A stretch of 16,633 bases of DNA from NCBI GenBank assembly GCA_020024515.1, contig JAHHTR010000041.1, forward strand, positions 1-16,633, written 5' to 3'. This document shows, one piece after another, positions 1 to 6,911 of the stretch (position 1 is the first letter of the stretch; each line of letters starts with the position of its first letter). Below the pieces are notes generated by a model. It worked only from the letters and a program-made list of their open reading frames with translations. It did no database searches and was not told the origin of the DNA. Source of the stretch: Angelakisella sp. Its GTDB lineage: Bacteria > Bacillota > Clostridia > Oscillospirales > Ruminococcaceae. A program made the translations under genes and the position numbers.

Positions 1-43
1 ATATTAATTGTGTGGTATTGCCTTATTTAAAAAAAATAAAATC

Positions 44-90
44 AACCCAAAATTCCCTGATGAATGTTCATCAGGGAATTTTGGGTTTTT
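44..90. terminator. Strong bidirectional rho-independent terminator
   Basis: Positions 44-64 and 67-87 are perfect inverted complements, giving about 20 paired bases with a tiny loop around 64-67. The right arm runs into five T residues (86-90). On the minus strand the other arm is followed by a T-rich tract, the complement of the A-run at 29-41. It can therefore stop transcription from both sides. On the minus strand it lies about 210 bases beyond the amidase stop and may end that operon. On the plus strand it may end a gene lying left of the window. Bases 91-298, between it and the amidase, are very AT-rich and hold no gene I can support. Confidence 0.85.
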
Positions 91-298
91 CATTAATCAT
101 CTTTATATATAAATATTGCAAAAGAAATCTCAAATTTAATGTAAGTAATATAAGAAATATTACTAGGTTATTATACTATATTTATAAGAATAATTCAATA
201 AAATACAGATATAATAAATGCCAAAAAATTAACTTTCTTTTTGTTATCTATGGCAAAATCAATTTAAAAAAAATAGAAATTTGTAGAATTTACTCAAT

Positions 299-3037
299 TT
301 ATTTTAAGATTTCCAAAATTGACAGTGAGACAGCATTTGCAACTTTATATAGATTTTCTTCTTTTGTTATCTTTTCATATTCAGTCGGATTTACTATATA
401 GCCTAATTCAAACAATACAGCAGGACATATATTCGTACGTGTTACAAAGTAATTTGCGTATTGACTTTCACTTGATTTGCTCATAGTTGAAGATGATAAA
501 TTTTTCATTAAAGTATCGGCGAATAGTTTGCTGTTTGGTGTATTATAATATACTTCCATTCCGCTGACATCTGTTAAATCCTTGCTTTTATCGGTACTGT
601 TGTGGTGCAGTGATAAGAATATATCCGCTTTTTCATTACTCAATATATCCATTCTTTCATCAAGGGAAACATCTTCCGCTAAAATGCCTCTTGTGGTTAT
701 TACTTTGGCACCCATCTGTTCAAGTCTGAATCGTGTTACGGCAACATAAGCATCATTTAACATAGCTTCTGTAGGTCCCATTGTTCCTGCGACACCCATA
801 GCTCCGGGATTTTTTCCTCCATGCCCTGCGTCTAATACAATTTTTATTCCACTCAATGGTTTTTCTTGTGTTATATCTATTGAGGGTGGTGTCTTTATAA
901 AAATTTCTGTATTTCCGTCTTTGTAGGACACATCATATCCCCATATATCAGTATTAAAGGTCAAAGTAAGAATATCAAGTCTGCCTTTGTCTTCAAGTTT
1001 TGCTTCTGTAACTATACCGCTGATAATATCATCAGTATTGATTTGTATATCTGAGTCAAAAAAAGTAAGTTCAAGTGATTTTTCTTTTAAATCGCCTGTT
1101 ATTGCCGGTGTTGCTCCAATAAAAGTTATAACTTGATTTTTATCAACAGCATGCGTCTTTGCCGCAGTAATTTTTGAATAACACTCCTCGGGTACGCTTT
1201 CAATATTTGCGTTACTTGCTTGTATATATTGGTTATTGGATAGCTTATAGGCATATTGCTTATATCCGTTTACGGTTATCGGAGTTTTTCCCCTTACTGC
1301 AAATTTTGCTCCTTTATTTATAAAACCATTGTGTTTATCGACATTTGCACTGTCAAGCAACGCCGATGAATGTGGCAAAACTTCTGCAACAAGTGGAATA
1401 TTTCTGCCGGCAACAACAATTTCTCCTTTTGATGTCTGTACACTGTTATTTCCGTTCGATGCCACTATATAGGTTATTTTACCAAGACTTTTTACTTCAT
1501 CTTTTCCAACTTTTACATTATTCAGAGAAAACGAGCCTGTATATTCAACAGGCATACCTTCAGCTGCGGTTTGAGTTTGTTTTAATAATACAGTAGTTTC
1601 TCGAACAGTTGCGGTTATGGTAGATTGTGCTGGAGCGGTTATTGTTATATTAACAGTTTCGTTACTGTCATAACCTATTGATGTTGTGGGAAACAGTGCA
1701 TTATCAGGAATAGCTGTTATCTTTTGGGTAGCATTTTTTGTATAATTTACCGAAAGCTCACAAGTAGTATTATCCTGAGAAATTTTTATTATATTTTCAC
1801 CTGAATTCAATTTATAATGAATACCGAAAGTTCCGTTTGTTGTGGTTTGTTTATATTCTTCGCCGTTTATTGTAATTGGCTTATCAGGTGCTGATGTTCC
1901 CATAATGAATACAGTATCTTTATCTGTTACAAAATTATTTTCCGGATAAGTTATATTTAACTTCGGCTGTATGGATAAGTCAACTTTCAGTGGATTAAAG
2001 CTTCCTGCATTAAATCCGCTCTTTATCATGGTCATATTTATATCATCAAGATCTTTTAATTCAGTATATGTTCCGATAATTGAACCTTCAAAGGCACTGT
2101 GAGTAGCATTTGCAAGTAGTTGATTTTGCAGTTCGTTTGCGTTGTCGCTTGAATATTCATTGATTGTATAGATAGATGTATCACCTAAATTTAAATTTAC
2201 AACATTATTAACAAAGTCAATATATCCTGTATTTATTTTGTTTTGTGTTGTAGGGATAAACATATCTATATTTAAGTTTTTATTAAGATTTTCTATAAAT
2301 TTTTTATTGAAAATACTTTCTTTGTTATCAAAGTCAAATAACAGACATATAGATGTTGTAGCTTTTTTCTTCTCAATATGCTCAACAATATTTGTTATTA
2401 TTTCTTTTGCTTTTTCGGAAGATACATTAAAAGCATTGAAAGGAACATCAATGTTTTTTAAGACTATACCTGATATATCATAGTTACTTAACAGTTCTGT
2501 AAGGATATCTTTTATAATACCCAGTGTTTTTTGGTTTTGTGGGTCATATACATTTTGATTATTTACAATATCGCTTATATTTACTTTTTCGGGATTTATA
2601 ATATTCAAATTATATAAATCCAAAACCGCATAAATTTGCATAGAACGTTCTTGCGCTTTTGTACACATATATTTAAGCATATCGTAATTATTATCATCTG
2701 TCGGTATTCGTTTATCAAGATTTATATACTTTGATTTATATATAGAACCGTTTTCGTTATGCACATCGACAAATGCTGTATTAAAGTTATGATTTTTTCC
2801 AAAATCCAAGCACTTGTCAATATTTTCTTGTTGTTCGGAAAGTGTCGATTGGGCAGTTTTGAAAATAGCACTTTCATTATCGGTATCTACATAGTATCCT
2901 TTGGCTTGCCCCATAAAGTAACTTGAACTTACCAAATAAATATCATCACCGCTAAATGCACCGCCGGTGCATCCGCATATTGATAATATTAAAAATAAAC
3001 TTAACATTATACAGAAAAGTTGTTTAAACTTCTTCAT
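299..3037 (-). CDS. Lipoprotein N-acetylmuramoyl-L-alanine amidase (Amidase_3) with an N-terminal GHL10-like barrel
   Basis: A 912-residue exported protein predicted to cleave the amide bond between muramic acid and L-alanine in peptidoglycan. Residues 1-23 form a lipoprotein signal: a lysine start, a hydrophobic stretch, then a lipobox ending ICGC, so it should be anchored outside the membrane. Residues about 40-345 resemble a GHL10-type TIM barrel, with FNTAFVDV and, near residue 190, NYDISGIVLKN matching the family's NYDVDGIHxDD region. Residues about 357-560 are beta-rich, Ig-like segments (LNITYPENN, FIMGTSAP). An SH3-like piece and an AMIN-like strand region precede the catalytic domain (about 728-912). 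That domain carries DAGHGG, the glutamate of GPTEAMLN, SLHHN, and the catalytic glutamate in LFELGYIVN, so all expected zinc and catalytic residues are present. The ATG is preceded by GAGGAG (minus strand, 3054-3049). It is probably the last gene of the ylbJ operon, 26 bases after the 72-residue gene. A role in spore-envelope remodelling is inferred from the neighbours only. Confidence 0.9.
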   Translation of the reverse strand: MKKFKQLFCIMLSLFLILSICGCTGGAFSGDDIYLVSSSYFMGQAKGYYVDTDNESAIFKTAQSTLSEQQENIDKCLDFGKNHNFNTAFVDVHNENGSIYKSKYINLDKRIPTDDNNYDMLKYMCTKAQERSMQIYAVLDLYNLNIINPEKVNISDIVNNQNVYDPQNQKTLGIIKDILTELLSNYDISGIVLKNIDVPFNAFNVSSEKAKEIITNIVEHIEKKKATTSICLLFDFDNKESIFNKKFIENLNKNLNIDMFIPTTQNKINTGYIDFVNNVVNLNLGDTSIYTINEYSSDNANELQNQLLANATHSAFEGSIIGTYTELKDLDDINMTMIKSGFNAGSFNPLKVDLSIQPKLNITYPENNFVTDKDTVFIMGTSAPDKPITINGEEYKQTTTNGTFGIHYKLNSGENIIKISQDNTTCELSVNYTKNATQKITAIPDNALFPTTSIGYDSNETVNITITAPAQSTITATVRETTVLLKQTQTAAEGMPVEYTGSFSLNNVKVGKDEVKSLGKITYIVASNGNNSVQTSKGEIVVAGRNIPLVAEVLPHSSALLDSANVDKHNGFINKGAKFAVRGKTPITVNGYKQYAYKLSNNQYIQASNANIESVPEECYSKITAAKTHAVDKNQVITFIGATPAITGDLKEKSLELTFFDSDIQINTDDIISGIVTEAKLEDKGRLDILTLTFNTDIWGYDVSYKDGNTEIFIKTPPSIDITQEKPLSGIKIVLDAGHGGKNPGAMGVAGTMGPTEAMLNDAYVAVTRFRLEQMGAKVITTRGILAEDVSLDERMDILSNEKADIFLSLHHNSTDKSKDLTDVSGMEVYYNTPNSKLFADTLMKNLSSSTMSKSSESQYANYFVTRTNICPAVLFELGYIVNPTEYEKITKEENLYKVANAVSLSILEILK

Positions 3038-3063
3038 ATTTTTTAGTACTCCTCATTTTTTTA

Positions 3064-3282
3064 TTACTCTATATCAAAATCTTTAACATCAAATTTTTCT
3101 ATTGATATCGGTTGTGGAGGTTTGCGTTTGAGCGGATTGTATTTAAATTTTTTACAACTGTCGTATGTTTCAACCACACCTACTTTTACACATAATATTA
3201 TATTTTCAGAATTATTATATTTACCATATTTACAATAAGAACATGATGGTTCTATATTATTTCCAAATAAAGCTTTTTTCAC
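3064..3282 (-). CDS. Small four-cysteine (zinc-ribbon-like) protein of unknown function
   Basis: A 72-residue soluble protein. Cysteines 14 and 17 form a CxxC pair, and C31 and C43 could complete a zinc-binding set. The C-terminus is proline-rich then acidic (KRKPPQPI, then KDFDIE). I recognise the overall pattern, an N-terminal LFGxNIEPxCxYC and a later CKKFKYxPLKR, as a small protein recurring in Clostridia, but know of no assigned function. The start is GTG (3282-3280) and overlaps the ylbJ stop as GTGA. Its GAGGGG ribosome site lies inside the last codons of ylbJ, so translation is probably coupled. The amidase follows 26 bases later, which argues for one operon. Expression with ylbJ during sporulation is an inference. 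Confidence 0.8.
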   Translation of the reverse strand: MKKALFGNNIEPSCSYCKYGKYNNSENIILCVKVGVVETYDSCKKFKYNPLKRKPPQPISIEKFDVKDFDIE

Positions 3283-4484
3283 AACTGTATCCCCTCATTA
3301 ATATGTTTAATTTTTATGTTTTTATAATAAGTTAATATATTTGCATAGAAAGCACAAAAAGCGCTTAGAACAATTATTGTTATACCCAATAAGGATAATA
3401 TTGACATTAATTTATTGTTTTGTATTTGTAACGATGTATTTTGTGGCACAAAAGTTTGCAGTGTTCTGTAAGAAAAATACAGTATGGGTGAAGAAAGAAT
3501 TGTGGTTAAAATTCCATGCAAAAACCTAAAACCAACAATATTTTTAATTTTAATATTATTACTGTCACATAATGATTTTAACTGAAAAATAACACACATT
3601 CCACAAAAAGAAATAATAAATGGTGCTATCCACACACTTATATTGTAACTTAAACTTTGTAATCTTGGAATACTGCTACAAATTTCAATAAATCCATTCA
3701 ATAACGTTTCTACTGCAACATCTTTCATTATACCAAAACTTAATTTATAAAACAACTGCAACAATAAATTTGTCAAACCTATCTTTTTAAGTACTAATAA
3801 TAACACATTTGATATAACAACAAAACCAAACATTGAGGTTATGATATTTATGCTTTTGGTAACCGAATGAACAATGGCACTGCCTATATCTTCATAGTGA
3901 TATTTAACTTTGTTTTTAACAGTTGATTTAATTATATGTGGATATGTAATCCATCTTAAACAAAATCCTGCCAAAAGATGTATTCCATAAATAAATATCC
4001 CCACTTTTATACTGTTAAATACACCCAATCCGATAACTGTTATAACAAATGGTGGTGAAGAATATATAAAAAAATTACTGCATTTGTCACAGGTTTCATT
4101 ATCTATTATGCCAATATCACGCAAGCCTATCAGTGCATTGATACCTGCGGGATATCCACCGATAAAGGCCGTAAAAAGTGCCGGTGCGGTGTCGGTGGGT
4201 ATTCCGTATATATATTTGCATATTGGACGAAGTGGATAGGAAAGCACATAGCCACAATAAGTTGTAGAAAGTATTCCCGAAATAATCAAAAACGGAAAGA
4301 GTGAAGGAATTAATACATCAACACATATTTTAAGTGATGACAAAATGTTTGTTTTTATTTCTTGCGAACTTATAAACAGATATATAATAAGCATTATACA
4401 AATTATTGCATAGATTGTATTTTTAATGCAATAATTTATATAAATATATTTATCTGCACGATTTTTATTATATATTTTTATCAT
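3279..4484 (-). CDS. ylbJ: Sporulation integral membrane protein YlbJ
   Basis: A 401-residue polytopic membrane protein of the YlbJ family, which in Bacillus is made in the mother cell under sigma-E and is needed for proper spore formation. Hydrophobic segments are visible at about residues 24-42, 58-75, 100-118, 142-160, 162-180, 212-232, 288-305, 325-345 and 362-385. Family hallmarks are LIPSLFPFLIISGIL near residue 60 and the FIGGYPAGINAL loop near residue 108, the gate-like region shared with nucleoside-transporter-type proteins. The ATG at 4484-4482 is the first in frame. It is preceded by a G-rich GGGTGG about 7 bases away, a moderate ribosome site. It is divergent from yqfC across a 94-base gap and is translationally coupled to the downstream four-cysteine gene by a 4-base overlap. 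The transported substrate is unknown. Confidence 0.9.
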   Translation of the reverse strand: MIKIYNKNRADKYIYINYCIKNTIYAIICIMLIIYLFISSQEIKTNILSSLKICVDVLIPSLFPFLIISGILSTTYCGYVLSYPLRPICKYIYGIPTDTAPALFTAFIGGYPAGINALIGLRDIGIIDNETCDKCSNFFIYSSPPFVITVIGLGVFNSIKVGIFIYGIHLLAGFCLRWITYPHIIKSTVKNKVKYHYEDIGSAIVHSVTKSINIITSMFGFVVISNVLLLVLKKIGLTNLLLQLFYKLSFGIMKDVAVETLLNGFIEICSSIPRLQSLSYNISVWIAPFIISFCGMCVIFQLKSLCDSNNIKIKNIVGFRFLHGILTTILSSPILYFSYRTLQTFVPQNTSLQIQNNKLMSILSLLGITIIVLSAFCAFYANILTYYKNIKIKHINEGIQL

Positions 4485-4578
4485 ACTAAACCACCCACAA
4501 CAATATATTTATTATATATATTTATATTATAGATACATAGTTTTTAATACAAATAAACTTATACTAGGGGGACAAAAG
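4485..4578. promoter_or_regulatory. Divergent intergenic promoter region of ylbJ and yqfCD
   Basis: This 94-base, almost entirely A/T stretch must hold promoters for both divergent groups. On the plus strand a loose sigma-E-like pair is visible: ATATATT at 4516-4522, a 13-base spacer, then CATAGTTT at 4536-4543, with yqfC starting 35 bases on. Sigma-E control of yqfCD and ylbJ is known in Bacillus. Because the region is so AT-rich, the match could be chance. I see no convincing minus-strand pair. The yqfC ribosome site AGGGGG lies at 4566-4571, 7 bases before its ATG. Confidence 0.35.
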
Positions 4579-4863
4579 ATGAATGTAAAAGATATGTTTA
4601 ATAAAAAAAATATTGATAAAATAAAAATTAAATCCGAAACTGCCATATCTTCACAGATTCCAAAGCTTCGTGTGGAAATCCTCGACAACAATCAAGCGAT
4701 AATAGAAGGCAGTAAAAGTATTTTGGAATATAACGATAACTGTATTCGTCTAAGTTCAGGAAAGCTAATTATTAAATTTCAGGGAAATTTGTTGACTATG
4801 AAAGCTATGAATTCAAGCTCTGCGATAATAGAAGGTAAAATAATTTCGATTGAGTATATTTAA
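4579..4863 (+). CDS. yqfC: Sporulation protein YqfC (YabP/YqfC family)
   Basis: A 94-residue beta-rich protein of the YabP/YqfC family. Family features are the IPKLRVEILDNNQAIIEG segment (about 27-44), the short ILEYNDNCIRL block, and the C-terminal pair of strands ending GKIISIEYI. It has no signal peptide or membrane segment. In Bacillus, yqfC is a sigma-E-dependent sporulation gene expressed in the mother cell and paired with yqfD, exactly as here, with 20 bases between this stop and the supported yqfD start. That pairing decides YqfC over YabP, which normally sits beside yabQ. The start is ATG with a strong AGGGGG site. Its molecular role is not established. Confidence 0.9.
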   Translation: MNVKDMFNKKNIDKIKIKSETAISSQIPKLRVEILDNNQAIIEGSKSILEYNDNCIRLSSGKLIIKFQGNLLTMKAMNSSSAIIEGKIISIEYI

Positions 4864-4883
4864 TTAACAATGTGAGGTCCTAT

Positions 4884-6050
4884 ATGTTTATTAAACTTAT
4901 ACGTTTTTTTAGAGGAATAGTAACTCTTAAAATTACAGATAACTATCCGGAAAGATTTTTATATATTTGTCAAAAAAAAAATATTGCGATTCTTAATATG
5001 CGACATTGCGAGAAAAATATGTATATATCAATACCATACAGAAAACTTAAAGAAGTTGAAAAGTTGGCAAAATCTGCGCATATAAAATATTGTACAGTAT
5101 CAAAAAAAGGTGTGCCAATATATATTAATGCCTATAAAAAGAGAGTTGGTTTGATAGTAGGTTTAATTTGTCTCTTGATTTTGCCATACATATTAAATTT
5201 ATTTATACTTGATATTAATATTGTCGGTAACAATGTGACGGATACACGTTTGCTTGAAGAACAACTACATGATATGGGCATTTTTCGTGGAGCTTTTCGC
5301 AAAAATATTGATACGCAAACCATAGAAAGAATGCTGATGATAAATAATGAACATATAAGTTGGTCGGCTGTTAATTTAAAAGGTTGTACAGCTGAAATAA
5401 AAATAAGAGAGACAACAAATGCAAAAGAAATTATGGATACACATACTCCTTGTAACATAGTAGCAAAAAAAGACGGTTTTATTGTTTCCACCGAGGTTTA
5501 TGAAGGGCAACCACTTGTAAAAAGCGGAGAAAGCGTTCAGGCAGGGGAAATATTGGTAAGTGGCATAACACAGGATAGCAACAACAAAAGCCGATTATTA
5601 AAATCACGAGCAAAAATTTTTGCGGAGACAGAGGATGATATATCTATTCCGATTGATATTGAACAGAAAAAATATATTTGCACAGGTGTTATGACACACA
5701 TAGATATATATTTTTTTGGAAAAAAAGTATTTTCTTTCGGAGAAATACCGAATACGGACAGTAAAACACTAACTTTTGCAAAAAAACTATCTGTTATGGG
5801 AAAGCCAATACCGATAGAGTTTGTCAAAAATGTATATCTATGTAGAGAAAATATAAGTGAAAAAATAGATTTTAAAAAAGCGGAAGAACTTGCGAATATT
5901 AATATAAAAAACAAAGAAGACGAAATGAAACAATATAAAAAAATTATAGACAGAGAGCTAAGTGCGGAAGAAGTAAATGATAAGTTTTTATTTAATGTGC
6001 ATTATAAATTTATTGAAAATATAGCGGAAAGCAGAGAGATATTAAAGTAA
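4884..6050 (+). CDS. yqfD: Sporulation protein YqfD
   Basis: A 388-residue YqfD-family protein. Residues 1-85 form an N-terminal domain opening IRFFRGIVTLKI and PERFLYIC. One membrane segment follows at about 88-108 (VGLIVGLICLLILPYIL). Beyond it lies a large, probably extracytoplasmic or forespore-facing domain with the family motifs NIVGNN, WSAVNLKGCTAEIKIRE, and a KSGESVQAGEILVSG segment near residue 220. The length is normal for the family. An in-frame GTG exists at 4872, but GAGGT at 4874-4878 sits 5 bases before the ATG at 4884, which I take as the start. It is the second gene of the sigma-E-type yqfCD pair and is followed by a terminator at 6211-6240. In Bacillus and many Clostridia phoH comes next; here the phage-like cassette does. 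Biochemical function is unknown. Confidence 0.9.
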   Translation: MFIKLIRFFRGIVTLKITDNYPERFLYICQKKNIAILNMRHCEKNMYISIPYRKLKEVEKLAKSAHIKYCTVSKKGVPIYINAYKKRVGLIVGLICLLILPYILNLFILDINIVGNNVTDTRLLEEQLHDMGIFRGAFRKNIDTQTIERMLMINNEHISWSAVNLKGCTAEIKIRETTNAKEIMDTHTPCNIVAKKDGFIVSTEVYEGQPLVKSGESVQAGEILVSGITQDSNNKSRLLKSRAKIFAETEDDISIPIDIEQKKYICTGVMTHIDIYFFGKKVFSFGEIPNTDSKTLTFAKKLSVMGKPIPIEFVKNVYLCRENISEKIDFKKAEELANINIKNKEDEMKQYKKIIDRELSAEEVNDKFLFNVHYKFIENIAESREILK

Positions 6051-6210
6051 ATATGATTTTAACAGCTGATTAAAAGATACATAGAGAGTAATTTTATTTG
6101 CTGTCAGTTTGCAGAAAAATAATTGTTTATCAGATTTACAAAACCAAAAAATATTCTGAGATTAAATTTTTGGTATAACTTTTTATTTTAATATATTTAT
6201 TTGACAGTTT

Positions 6211-6240
6211 GAGGGAGAAGGTTTTTCTCCCTTTGTTGTT
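6211..6240 (+). terminator. Rho-independent terminator after yqfCD
   Basis: GGGAGAA at 6213-6219 pairs with TTCTCCC at 6225-6231 around a 5-base loop, and a T-rich tail (TTTGTTGTTT) follows. It separates yqfCD transcription from the phage-like cassette promoter 50 bases on. The surrounding 345-base gap (6051-6395) holds this terminator, then the cassette promoter and operators listed separately. Bases 6051-6200 show no gene or clear structure. Confidence 0.8.
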
Positions 6241-6289
6241 TATCAATTCACTATTATTTATAAACTAATAAATAAATTTTAAAAAAGTA

Positions 6290-6318
6290 TTGACATTTTT
6301 AAAAACACAGGATATAAT
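6290..6318 (+). promoter_or_regulatory. Perfect consensus sigma-A promoter of the phage-like cassette
   Basis: TTGACA at 6290-6295 and TATAAT at 6313-6318 are separated by exactly 17 bases, an ideal vegetative promoter. Transcription should begin near 6325, about 100 bases before the first cassette gene. So strong a promoter facing lysis genes must be held off by a repressor, which fits the two LexA-type boxes just downstream. Confidence 0.9.
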
Positions 6319-6337
6319 GGCACTCACATTCAAAAAA

Positions 6338-6349
6338 GAACAAATGTTT
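6338..6349. promoter_or_regulatory. LexA/DinR (SOS) box 1
   Basis: GAACAAATGTTT fits the Gram-positive SOS consensus GAAC-RNRY-GTTY. It sits about 13 bases beyond the predicted transcription start, where bound LexA could block early elongation or polymerase escape. It lacks the flanking outer C and G of the best Bacillus sites, so it is probably the weaker of the two. Confidence 0.65.
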
Positions 6350-6377
6350 ACAAATTAAAACTTAGACTAATTTATTA

Positions 6378-6389
6378 GAACATACGTTC
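6378..6389. promoter_or_regulatory. LexA/DinR (SOS) box 2
   Basis: GAACATACGTTC is an intact GAAC-N4-GTTC site whose inner bases also fit RNRY. It starts 40 bases after box 1, close to four helical turns, so LexA dimers on both boxes would lie on nearly the same DNA face. It lies in the leader, 51 bases before the proposed small-terminase start. Together the boxes suggest that DNA damage switches on the whole cassette through host LexA, since no phage repressor gene is visible here. Confidence 0.75.
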
Positions 6390-6428
6390 ATATTTTTGGA
6401 AATATATAAGTTAAGGAGGTATAACCAA

Positions 6429-6911
6429 ATAAACGAACAACAAAACTATACACAAGCAAAACTCAGACGATTGGAAAGACAAAGACAAGCTTATGAACTT
6501 TATCAAAAAAACAAAAGCTATATAGAGACAGCAGAAATACTCGGAATTTCACAGGGGACAGTACGTCGTTGGGTTGCTCTGTATAATAATGAAAAAATAA
6601 TTAATAAGCCAACAGAAGAAAATGCAAAAATCAATCAAGTGCTATATGGTGCACTGGGACTACTGGAAAAAAGACTGATGCTTGCCGATAAATATCACAG
6701 TAAATTAATTTATTTATTGGAACAGACCGCACAAGACGAAGAAATGTCAGCTAAGGAAAGACAGGCTATATATAATGCGATAAGTGATTTGGACGTAATA
6801 AAAATAGGTGATCTTACAACAATTATTACAAAGCTTATTGACAAAAATACAAAGAGTGATGATATTGAAAAAATTAATGAAAATATAGAAGTTGTGATTA
6901 AAGATGTTTAG
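6429..6911 (+). CDS. Phage terminase small subunit (HTH)
   Basis: About 160 residues from the proposed start. The small subunit recognises phage DNA and hands it to the large subunit for packaging. A helix-turn-helix of the terminase/transposase type lies near the N-terminus (SYIETAEILGISQGTVRRWV), followed by a helical, charged oligomerisation-like region. It overlaps the large terminase by 8 bases. The start is odd. An excellent AAGGAGG (6413-6419) is followed at the correct distance by no ATG, GTG or TTG, but by an in-frame ATA at 6429. The alternative TTG at 6396 has no ribosome site before it and would place AAGGAGG inside the gene. I prefer the ATA start. If instead TTG is used, the protein is 171 residues. 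Confidence 0.8.
   Translation: MNEQQNYTQAKLRRLERQRQAYELYQKNKSYIETAEILGISQGTVRRWVALYNNEKIINKPTEENAKINQVLYGALGLLEKRLMLADKYHSKLIYLLEQTAQDEEMSAKERQAIYNAISDLDVIKIGDLTTIITKLIDKNTKSDDIEKINENIEVVIKDV

Noticed and set aside
12..401. Plus-strand open frame of 129 codons at the left end
   Set aside because: It begins across the terminator hairpin, is isoleucine/lysine-rich translation of AT-rich spacer, and overlaps the amidase end in antisense. It has no ribosome site or recognisable domain.
1345..2483. Plus-strand open frames antisense to the amidase (1345-1596, 2238-2483)
   Set aside because: Shadows of a gene with clear domains; low-complexity products with no ribosome site.
4516..4543. Strong claim of a sigma-E promoter for yqfC
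   Set aside because: The resemblance is real but loose, and this stretch is almost pure A/T, so a chance match is likely. Kept only as a tentative note in the intergenic entry.
6051..6200. Possible left attachment site matching 15962-16025
   Set aside because: Compared by eye in both orientations; only short A/T matches are shared, nothing longer than expected by chance. A full repeat search would need sequence beyond the right edge.
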